Assembly: GCA_052388135.1 (NCBI GenBank)
Contig: JBQTIM010000042.1
Coordinates: 1 to 8,350 of the forward strand
Length of the DNA stretch: 8,350 nt
Direction: 5' to 3'
From: JBQTIM01 sp052388135
GTDB taxonomy: Bacteria > Elusimicrobiota > Elusimicrobia > FEN-1173
The notes below the pieces were generated by a model. It was not told the origin of the DNA, did not search any database, and saw nothing but the letters and a program-made list of their open reading frames with translations. Position numbers and translations under genes: made by a program. Below, one piece after another: positions 1 to 5,186 of this stretch; positions within the stretch are counted from its first letter, which is position 1; each line of letters opens with the position of its first letter.

Positions 1-10
1 AACCCGAATT

Positions 11-54
11 CCCCGGTTGGATCGCGGGATTCGACGTAAAATCCGGGGCTTTTT
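11..54 (+). terminator. possible intrinsic terminator of an upstream plus-strand gene
   Basis: CCCCGG at 11-16 can pair with CCGGGG at 43-48, and five T residues follow at 50-54. The loop is long (26 bases), so the hairpin is not strong, but a GC stem directly before a T run is the normal layout of a rho-independent terminator. It would stop a plus-strand gene lying left of the window. No coding end is visible in 1-10, so the link to a gene is inferred. Confidence 0.3.
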
Positions 55-59
55 CCTTC

Positions 60-105
60 ACAAAAAAGTTCGACCGTAGTCCGGGCTACGCTCTCACTTT
101 TTTGT
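60..105. terminator. nested hairpin, probable bidirectional terminator
   Basis: A perfect 10-bp inverted repeat, ACAAAAAAGT (60-69) with ACTTTTTTGT (96-105), encloses a second one, CGTAG (75-79) with CTACG (86-90), around a TCCGGG loop. An A-run on one side and a T-run on the other gives a U-tract to transcripts of either direction. On the minus strand it lies about 40 bases beyond the anti-sigma stop codon, so it is the likely end of the sigma/anti-sigma transcript. It could also belong to a dispersed palindromic repeat family. Confidence 0.5.
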
Positions 106-110
106 TTCCT

Positions 111-156
111 AAAAAATCGTCTTTTCCGTCTCGGTCCTCGGGCTAAGGGATTTTTT
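111..156 (-). repeat. AT-rich inverted repeat overlapping the anti-sigma stop
   Basis: AAAAAATC at 111-118 is the exact complement of GATTTTTT at 149-156. The right arm covers the last codons of the anti-sigma gene, whose TAG stop lies at 143-145. On the minus-strand transcript the 3' arm is GAUUUUUU, so it may help termination or protect the mRNA end, but an A-U stem alone is weak. Confidence 0.3.
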
Positions 157-1288
157 GGAAGCGGAGGGGCTTGGGGGAGCGGGGGATGAGCCGGATGTGG
201 AAGGGTTGGGTCAAGGCTTCGGTGACGGCGGCGTCGGGCGGAGAAGCCGTTTCTCGATAGAGGACGAGAAGGTCCGGTCCCAGGTCGCGGACATCCACGA
301 TGTCCACGGCGAATCCCCCGGTGGGTTTTTCGCCGGAGAAGACGGCCGCGGCCATGACTTTTTGGAAATCCACGGCCGGGGCCGGCGCGGCGGGCAGAGA
401 CGTATCGTGCCGGCGCCAAAAATTTTCCCAGGCCTTGCGGTCCCGGAACACAAGAGTTTCGGGCCTTTTTATTCCGCTGTGAAAGCCGCGCCATTCGGCG
501 GCGGAATCGTCCTCGGCGCGGTGGCCGGCGGTCGGCGAGACGCGGTCCCGCCGGTCCGAAAGCGGAGCGGCCTGGGCCGGCGCTTTCCCCGTGAATCCGA
601 ATTCCTTTGAGCCCTGCCCCGCCGAAACCGTAGGCCCGTCGGGCGCGAGGTGTTGCGCGTAGTCTTGGTCCTGGTCGTAGGACTGAAAAAGCGTTGGGGG
701 AAAGTCCGAGCGATCCATCGGCCCGGCGGCGTTTTCGCGTTTAAACGCGGAAGGGGCGGAAGCCCTCCCTTTTGAAAGGGAATCCGGTTCCGGCGCGAAA
801 TGGCTTCGCGCCCGCGAGGCCGGGCCGCGGGCCGGGGCCGCTTTCTCTTCTTCCGGCGCTGAGCGTTCCAATCGCTTTTCTTGCAACTTGCCGCCCAGGA
901 AGACCGCCTCGGAAGACGCCTTCGGCAAGGCCTCCCGCTGCCCGGCCGGGGCGCGCATTTTTCCGCGCCAGGCGTCCCAGGAGGCGAGCCCCACCACCAC
1001 CGACACGCAGGCCGCGGCCAGAACCCGGAAGGCGCCGGACTTCCAGACGCTCCGCGGCGCGCGCTCCGGCGTTTCCGCCGCCTTCCGCAGGACTTGCTCG
1101 TAAAAACTTTCCGGCGGCGCCAGGGGCGGCGTCTCTTTCATCCAGGACGCCACGGCTTTCAGCGCGTCGGCCTCCCGGCGGCAAAGCGGGCAGGACGCCA
1201 GGTGATCCTCGGCCCGCTGTTTTTCAGGCGGCGGGAGGAGATCGTCCACGTATTCGGACAGCTGAATGTCGGAAAGATGCTCTTTCAT
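143..1288 (-). CDS. membrane anti-sigma factor with N-terminal zinc finger and C-terminal PrcB-like domain
   Basis: This 381-residue protein is most likely the antagonist of the ECF sigma factor encoded just before it. Residues 1-50 look like the cytoplasmic anti-sigma zinc finger (zf-HC2 type), with H29, C33 and C36 forming H-x3-C-x2-C. Residues 86-105 are one hydrophobic span (VLAAACVSVVVGLASW) that would anchor it in the inner membrane. Residues about 110-265 are Pro/Ala/charged and probably disordered. Residues 268-381 resemble the PrcB C-terminal family: the stretch EKPTGGFAVDIV, then LYRETASPP, then PFHIRLIP follows the family's TGGY.I.I / Y.E..PPP / PYH...IP pattern. The domain call rests on motif memory, not on a search. 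The ATG shares ATGA with the sigma stop, which implies translational coupling. The usual sensing scheme, with the outside part receiving a signal and the finger releasing sigma, is inferred. Confidence 0.8.
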   Translation of the reverse strand: MKEHLSDIQLSEYVDDLLPPPEKQRAEDHLASCPLCRREADALKAVASWMKETPPLAPPESFYEQVLRKAAETPERAPRSVWKSGAFRVLAAACVSVVVGLASWDAWRGKMRAPAGQREALPKASSEAVFLGGKLQEKRLERSAPEEEKAAPARGPASRARSHFAPEPDSLSKGRASAPSAFKRENAAGPMDRSDFPPTLFQSYDQDQDYAQHLAPDGPTVSAGQGSKEFGFTGKAPAQAAPLSDRRDRVSPTAGHRAEDDSAAEWRGFHSGIKRPETLVFRDRKAWENFWRRHDTSLPAAPAPAVDFQKVMAAAVFSGEKPTGGFAVDIVDVRDLGPDLLVLYRETASPPDAAVTEALTQPFHIRLIPRSPKPLRFQKIP

Positions 1289-1878
1289 GGCGACGCGAGC
1301 CCCTTGGTTTTCAAAATGTCCCGGAGCCGTACGCGGCCGCGGGCCAGACGGGATTTGACCGTGCCCAGCGGGACGCCCAAAAGCGCGGCGATTTCTTCAT
1401 AAGGCTTGTCTTCCATGTCGCGCAAAACGAGGATCGTCCGGTCTTGGGGGTCGAGGCGGTCCAGAGCGTCGCGCACGGCGGCGCGGCGTTCCTCGCCTTC
1501 CAAAACCGCGCCCGGGGCCGGATCGTCGCCGGGAATTTCCAGGGGGGCGGGATCGTCCTCGTCGCCCCGGCTCCAGAGAGAAATGTGCTTCCAAAAGGCG
1601 CGGCGCTTCTCGTAACGCACGCGGTTCTTCCACAAATTCACGCAGATGCGGTAAACCCAGGTGCCGAAGGCCGCCTCGCCCCGAAACTTATGAAAATTCT
1701 TGTGGGCCTGGAGGAAGGCCTCCTGGGCCAAGTCCTGCCCGTCGGCGATGTTGCCGGACAGGCGCACGGCCAGGGTGTAAATCCGGGGGCCGTGCTCCCG
1801 CATGAGGGCCTCGAAGCCGGAACCCTGCTCCCTGTTGGACTCCGCCGCGGCCGGAAAGTTCCCCGGTTCCGGTGTCAT
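1285..1878 (-). CDS. ECF-family RNA polymerase sigma-70 factor
   Basis: A 197-residue protein with the two-domain layout of extracytoplasmic-function sigma factors. Region 2 spans about residues 21-90 and contains DGQDLAQEAFLQAHKNF and the WVYRICVNLWKNRVR promoter-melting helix. Region 4 spans about 131-188 and contains RLDPQDRTILVLRDMEDKPY, then the helix-turn-helix EIAALLGVPLGTVKSRLARG. The acidic linker at 103-122 replaces region 3, as is normal. It would direct RNA polymerase to a small regulon and be held inactive by the anti-sigma factor whose start overlaps its stop. No Shine-Dalgarno sequence precedes the ATG (the minus strand reads AAATCCTCCC-ATG). A -10-like TAAAAT ends only 7 bases upstream of the A, so a leaderless mRNA is possible. 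The 20 residues before region 2 are unremarkable, so a slightly later start cannot be excluded. Confidence 0.93.
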   Translation of the reverse strand: MTPEPGNFPAAAESNREQGSGFEALMREHGPRIYTLAVRLSGNIADGQDLAQEAFLQAHKNFHKFRGEAAFGTWVYRICVNLWKNRVRYEKRRAFWKHISLWSRGDEDDPAPLEIPGDDPAPGAVLEGEERRAAVRDALDRLDPQDRTILVLRDMEDKPYEEIAALLGVPLGTVKSRLARGRVRLRDILKTKGLASP

Positions 1879-1884
1879 GGGAGG

Positions 1885-1912
1885 ATTTTACAAAATGGCG
1901 GGAGCGTTTCAG
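1885..1912 (-). promoter_or_regulatory. possible promoter of the sigma/anti-sigma operon, giving a leaderless mRNA
   Basis: On the minus strand CTGAAA (1912-1907) is followed after 16 bases by TAAAAT (1890-1885). Transcription would start about 7 bases on, at or next to the A of the sigma ATG (1878). The hexamers are of the housekeeping sigma type. The -35 fits only moderately, and no GGAAC-type ECF self-regulation motif is evident. Confidence 0.35.
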
Positions 1913-1978
1913 CGGGTGCGCGGGACGGCGCGGGTCCGCCGGGATTGGCGGTGGAGCCGGCCCTGGGACGGGGAGACG

Positions 1979-2194
1979 CTATTGGGCTTCTTCGGCCTGG
2001 GCGGCTTGCCGGGCGGCCTGTCCGGCGGCGATGGCGGCGTTGGCCCTGGCCGCGGCGTCGTGGGCGTTGCCGAGGTTCTGGTTGAGGGATTCCGTGTAGC
2101 GCGTGGCCACATTGTCCACTTTTTCGGGTTCCTTTTTCTTCTCGGCGCAGCCCAAAATCAGCGCCAAGGCGGCTAAGAGGACGGCGGACGGCAT
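1979..2194 (-). CDS. small lipoprotein of unknown function
   Basis: A 71-residue protein. Residues 1-15 form a short hydrophobic signal, and ILGC (residues 13-16) is an acceptable lipobox, so C16 would be lipidated after signal peptidase II cleavage. A lysine/glutamate patch follows (EKKKEPEK), then an Ala/Gln/Asn-rich helix from about residue 30 to the end that could form a coiled coil, reminiscent of small Lpp-like lipoproteins but not recognisably one. The start is well supported: AAGGAG lies 7 bases before the ATG on the minus strand (plus-strand positions 2202-2207). It lies 100 bases upstream of the sigma gene on the same strand and may share its transcript or belong to its envelope-related regulon. 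Its function is not recognised. A non-coding explanation is unlikely given the RBS and lipobox together. Confidence 0.72.
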   Translation of the reverse strand: MPSAVLLAALALILGCAEKKKEPEKVDNVATRYTESLNQNLGNAHDAAARANAAIAAGQAARQAAQAEEAQ

Positions 2195-2208
2195 GGCGGT
2201 TCTCCTTA

Positions 2209-2237
2209 TTGACGGGCGGGGGAAAAACGGCTAAAAT
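2209..2237 (+). promoter_or_regulatory. sigma-70-type promoter of gap
   Basis: TTGACG (2209-2214) and TAAAAT (2232-2237) are separated by exactly 17 bases, one mismatch each from the consensus hexamers. Transcription would begin near 2244, leaving a leader of about 127 bases before the gap ATG. The -35 lies against the Shine-Dalgarno of the divergent lipoprotein gene. Confidence 0.65.
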
Positions 2238-2329
2238 CCCCGGATATTTGGAGCTCATCTCATCCACCCCCCGGCCGCCGAGGCGGTCCGAAAAGTGTCT
2301 TCGAGAGAGATTCCTAACAGTTTATCCGT

Positions 2330-2353
2330 GAAACCCGGCTTGTCCAGGGTTTC
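2330..2353 (+). promoter_or_regulatory. leader hairpin just before the gap ribosome binding site
   Basis: GAAACCC (2330-2336) and GGGTTTC (2347-2353) form a perfect 7-bp stem with a 10-base loop. It ends 6 bases before GGAGGAG (2360-2366), the strong Shine-Dalgarno 4 bases from the ATG. It could stabilise the mRNA or tune translation. A weaker 6-bp hairpin (2273-2288) lies further upstream in the same leader. Confidence 0.35.
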
Positions 2354-2370
2354 CCAAATGGAGGAGTCAT

Positions 2371-3432
2371 ATGGCGGTTCGCGTGGCGATCAATGGTTTC
2401 GGCCGCATCGGCCGGTTGGTTTTTCGGGCCTTGGCGGAGCAGGGGCTCATCGGCAAGGAGATCGAAGTGGTGGCGGTGGGGGACATCGTCCCGGCCGACA
2501 ACCTGGCCTATTTGCTGAAATACGATTCCACCCAGGGCCGCTTCAAGGGCTCGGTGTCCTCCAAGAAATCCTCCGGCGACAAGGTGGAGGACGACGTTCT
2601 GGTGGTGGACGGCCGCGACATCAAGGTCGTCAGCGCCAAGGACCCTTCCGGGCTCCCCTGGAAAGAGCTGGGCGTGGAGCTGGTCATCGAGTCCACGGGC
2701 CTTTTCACCGACGCCGAGAAGGCCAAGGGCCACCTGGCCGCCGGCGCCAAGAAGGTCATCATCAGCGCGCCCGCCAAAAACGAGGACATCACCGTGGTCA
2801 TGGGCGTCAACCATCAGAAATACGACCCGGCCAAGCACAACATCATTTCCAACGCCTCCTGCACCACCAATTGCCTGGCGCCGCTGGTGCACGTCCTGTT
2901 GAAGGAGGGCTTCGGCATCGAGGAAGGCCTTATGACCACGGTGCATTCCTACACCGCCACCCAGAAAACCGTGGACGGGCCCAGCAAGAAGGACTGGAAA
3001 GGCGGGCGCTCCGCCGCCGTCAACATCATCCCGTCCACCACCGGCGCCGCCAAGGCCGTGGCCCTGGTCTGCCCCGAAGTGAAGGGGAAGCTCACCGGCA
3101 TGGCCTTCCGCGTGCCCACGCCCACCGTTTCCTGCGTGGACCTCACCGTGCGCACTGTGAAGGACACCAGCTACGCGGAAATCTCCGCCGCCATGAAGAA
3201 GGCCAGCGAGACTTACCTCAAGGGCATCCTGGAAGTGACCAAGGACGAGGTGGTGAGCAGCGATTTCATCCACAGCGCCTCCTCCTCCATCTACGACGAA
3301 GGCTCGGGCATCGAGCTGAACAAGCGCTTCTTCAAGCTGGTCAGCTGGTACGACAACGAGTGGGGCTACTCTTGCCGCGTGGCGGATTTGACCCGCTACG
3401 TGGTGGGGAAGATGGCCGCCGCCGCCGTCTGA
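2371..3432 (+). CDS. gap: NAD-dependent glyceraldehyde-3-phosphate dehydrogenase
   Basis: The glycolytic enzyme that oxidises and phosphorylates glyceraldehyde 3-phosphate to 1,3-bisphosphoglycerate with NAD+, working as a cytoplasmic tetramer. The Rossmann nucleotide motif GFGRIGR is at residues 10-15 and its flanks. D38 sits where the adenine-ribose aspartate is expected, which favours NAD over NADP. The active-site motif ASCTTNCLAPL places the catalytic cysteine at C164, and HSYTATQKTVDG supplies H192. KLVSWYDNEWGYS near 323-334 is the C-terminal signature. At 353 residues it is about 20 longer than typical bacterial GapA. The extra length lies around residues 50-80 (KYDSTQGRFKG... KSSGDKVEDD), a layout I associate with the kinetoplastid glycosomal and spirochaete type. 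The start is fixed by GGAGGAG four bases upstream. It has its own promoter and is not clustered with pgk or tpi here. Confidence 0.97.
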   Translation: MAVRVAINGFGRIGRLVFRALAEQGLIGKEIEVVAVGDIVPADNLAYLLKYDSTQGRFKGSVSSKKSSGDKVEDDVLVVDGRDIKVVSAKDPSGLPWKELGVELVIESTGLFTDAEKAKGHLAAGAKKVIISAPAKNEDITVVMGVNHQKYDPAKHNIISNASCTTNCLAPLVHVLLKEGFGIEEGLMTTVHSYTATQKTVDGPSKKDWKGGRSAAVNIIPSTTGAAKAVALVCPEVKGKLTGMAFRVPTPTVSCVDLTVRTVKDTSYAEISAAMKKASETYLKGILEVTKDEVVSSDFIHSASSSIYDEGSGIELNKRFFKLVSWYDNEWGYSCRVADLTRYVVGKMAAAAV

Positions 3433-3454
3433 CCGGGTTCCGCCGTTCCCGGTC
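3431..3454 (+). terminator. hairpin at the end of gap, possible weak terminator
   Basis: GACCGGG (3431-3437) and CCCGGTC (3448-3454) form a perfect 7-bp GC-rich stem beginning inside the gap TGA stop. No T-tract follows, so it is more likely a transcript-end stabiliser or a partial terminator than an efficient one. Confidence 0.3.
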
Positions 3455-3501
3455 CGCCGCGGGCGCCGCTTCCGCCACGCCGAACGCGCCCAAAAGACGG
3501 C

Positions 3502-3530
3502 TTGAAAACGGCATCCCCGTCCCCTATACT
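3502..3530 (+). promoter_or_regulatory. sigma-70-type promoter of the MBL-fold hydrolase gene
   Basis: TTGAAA (3502-3507) and TATACT (3525-3530) are separated by 17 bases, both close to consensus. Transcription would start near 3537, giving a leader of about 42 bases. This makes the hydrolase gene independent of gap although both lie on the same strand. Confidence 0.65.
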
Positions 3531-3578
3531 TAATCCCATGCTGGAGCGCGGCGCCCGTCCGCTTCTTGGAGCGACATC

Positions 3579-4484
3579 ATGCTGAAGGTGAAATTTTGGG
3601 GGACCCGCGGCTCCATCGCCACCCCGGGCCTCGAAACCGTTAAATACGGCGGCAACACTTCCTGCGTGGAAGTTTCCAACGATAAAACCCTCGTCGTCTT
3701 CGACGCGGGAACGGGCATCCGCCCGCTGGGGCTGGACCTCCTCAAGCGCTACGAATCCAAACCCATCCAGGGCCACATCTTCGTCACGCATTTCCATCTC
3801 GACCACATCCAGGGTTTCCCGTTCTTCGTGCCCGTCTATTCCTCCAAGAATTCCTTTTCCATCTACGGCTGCGAGGGCGCGGGCAAGAAGCTGGAGAACA
3901 TTTTTGTGGGGCAGATGAGCCCGGAGTATTTTCCCATCACGCTGAAGGAGATGCCGGCTCAGCTCAAGTTCGTCCAGCTGGCCACGCGGCCCGTTAAAGT
4001 GGACGATTGGATCGTTTACCCCACCTACGTGAACCACCCCGGCCTCGCGCTGGGCTACCGCCTGGAAGCCGGCGCGCGGAAAGTCGCCTACGTGACCGAC
4101 AACGAGCCTTTCCGCTATCTGCTCCGCCATCAGGGCGGCCAGGAGCCTCTCTACGACGACCTGGACCGCGGCGAAGTGGTGTTGGAGCGGGAGGACAAGA
4201 CCCTCATGGAGTTCGTCAGCGGCGCGGACCTGCTGATCCACGACGCCCAGTACACCATCGAGGAATACAAAACCAAGTTGAGCTGGGGGCACAGTTTTTA
4301 CGAGTTTGCCGTGGAGCTCGCCATTCAGGGCAAGGTGAAGCGCCTGGTGTTCTTCCACCACGATCCCGTGCGCACGGACGGGGAGCTGGACAAGATGCTG
4401 GAGCTGGCCCGGGAGCAGGTCCAGGCGCGTGGGAGCTCCCTCATCGTGGACGCCGCCTTTGAAGGTCTGGAGATCCATCTTTAA
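3579..4484 (+). CDS. metallo-beta-lactamase-fold hydrolase (PhnP / RNase Z-like group)
   Basis: A 301-residue cytoplasmic protein with a complete metallo-beta-lactamase metal site. The opening KFWGTRGSIATP...YGGNTSCVEV and FDAGTG (41-46) is typical of the phosphodiesterase-like branch. THFHLDH gives H71, H73, D75 and H76, and further likely ligands or active-site residues are H153 (VNHPG), D174 (VTDNEP), D222 (IHDAQY), H238 (WGHS) and H260/H261 (FFHHDP). Two divalent metals, usually zinc, would be bound and a phosphoester or related bond hydrolysed. The substrate cannot be read from the sequence. Close relatives are annotated only as MBL-fold hydrolases. GGAG (3568-3571) lies 7 bases before the ATG and supports this start. 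The gene has its own promoter and is followed at once by an intrinsic terminator, so it is monocistronic. Confidence 0.9.
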   Translation: MLKVKFWGTRGSIATPGLETVKYGGNTSCVEVSNDKTLVVFDAGTGIRPLGLDLLKRYESKPIQGHIFVTHFHLDHIQGFPFFVPVYSSKNSFSIYGCEGAGKKLENIFVGQMSPEYFPITLKEMPAQLKFVQLATRPVKVDDWIVYPTYVNHPGLALGYRLEAGARKVAYVTDNEPFRYLLRHQGGQEPLYDDLDRGEVVLEREDKTLMEFVSGADLLIHDAQYTIEEYKTKLSWGHSFYEFAVELAIQGKVKRLVFFHHDPVRTDGELDKMLELAREQVQARGSSLIVDAAFEGLEIHL

Positions 4485-4485
4485 G

Positions 4486-4524
4486 AACGGCCCGGGGCTC
4501 GGGCTCGCCGGGCCCGTTGTTTTT
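4486..4524 (+). terminator. intrinsic terminator of the MBL-fold hydrolase gene
   Basis: AACGGCCCGG (4486-4495) pairs with CCGGGCCCGTT (4508-4518), a 10-bp GC-rich stem with a single bulged base, followed by G and five T residues (4520-4524). It begins 2 bases after the TAA stop. It is the clearest rho-independent terminator in the window, and it separates the hydrolase from rdgB. Confidence 0.8.
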
Positions 4525-4567
4525 CGCCCGGCGCTTTGAGCATCGAAGCCCCGCCTTCCCTTCCCTC

Positions 4568-5176
4568 ATGAAACCACGCCTGGTCATCGCCACCCACAAC
4601 GCCGATAAAGTTCGCGAGATCCGCCGCATCCTGGGCCGGCTGCCTTTCGCGCCGACGGGCCTGGAGAAATTTCCCGCCTACACCGTGCGCGAAACGGGCC
4701 GGACCCTGGAGGACAACGCCCTCTTGAAAGCCCGGGCCGCGGCGCGGCGCACCGGCTTGCCCTCCATCTCGGACGATTCGGGGCTGGAAGTGGATTTCCT
4801 GGACGGGGCGCCGGGCGTGTATTCGGCGAGGTTCGCGGGATACGGCTGCACCTATTTGGACAACTGCCGGAAGCTCTTGAGGAAAATGGAGGGCGTTCCG
4901 CGGGCCCGGCGGAAGGCCGTTTTCCGCTGCGTGGCGGCGGTGGTTTTCCCCGACGGCCGGCAGAGGGTGTTCGAAGGGCGCTGCCCCGGGCGCATCACGG
5001 AATCCCTGCGCGGCGGCGGCGGGTTCGGCTACGACCCCGTGTTCCAGCCGTCGGGCTCGAAGAAAACGTTCGCCGAAATGACTCTCCGCAGCAAAAACCT
5101 TATCAGCCACCGCCGGAAGGCCTTCGCCAAGGCCGCGGCGTTCCTCCGCAAAGTCCGAGCCCGAGCCCGCCCCTAA
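4568..5176 (+). CDS. rdgB: XTP/dITP pyrophosphatase (RdgB/HAM1 family)
   Basis: A 202-residue house-cleaning enzyme that hydrolyses non-canonical purine triphosphates (ITP, dITP, XTP) to monophosphate and pyrophosphate, keeping deaminated bases out of DNA and RNA. Family motifs appear in order: ATHNADK (8-14, substrate triphosphate loop), SDDSGLEVD (68-76, with the catalytic aspartate near D70), GAPGVYSARFAG (80-91), GGFGYDPVF (151-159) and SHRRKA (180-185). The length is normal. The frame is open upstream to a TTG at 4517, but that codon lies in the preceding terminator, and conserved residues begin right at MKPRLVIATHN, so the ATG at 4568 is chosen. No clear Shine-Dalgarno or promoter is seen in 4525-4567. 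The C-terminus is Arg-rich (KVRARARP). It converges with the kinase gene, with 10 bases between stop codons. Confidence 0.93.
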   Translation: MKPRLVIATHNADKVREIRRILGRLPFAPTGLEKFPAYTVRETGRTLEDNALLKARAAARRTGLPSISDDSGLEVDFLDGAPGVYSARFAGYGCTYLDNCRKLLRKMEGVPRARRKAVFRCVAAVVFPDGRQRVFEGRCPGRITESLRGGGGFGYDPVFQPSGSKKTFAEMTLRSKNLISHRRKAFAKAAAFLRKVRARARP

Positions 5177-5185
5177 GCCGCGGGC
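5165..5185. terminator. hairpin between convergent rdgB and kinase genes
   Basis: GCCCGC (5165-5170) pairs with GCGGGC (5180-5185) across a 9-base loop containing the rdgB TAA. It serves both converging genes, but no T-tract follows on either strand, so it is at best a weak bidirectional terminator. Confidence 0.3.
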
Positions 5186-5186
5186 G

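Noticed and set aside
772..2085. Long plus-strand open frame (437 codons) across the sigma/anti-sigma genes
   Set aside because: It is antisense to two well-supported genes. The Arg/Pro/Gly-rich, low-complexity product is typical of GC-rich shadow frames.
2314..3273. Minus-strand frame opposite gap
   Set aside because: Shadow of gap. The His/Gly/Ala-rich product has no motif.
4517..4567. TTG start extending rdgB by 17 residues
   Set aside because: The codon lies within the 3' arm of the hydrolase terminator, and family conservation begins at the ATG at 4568.
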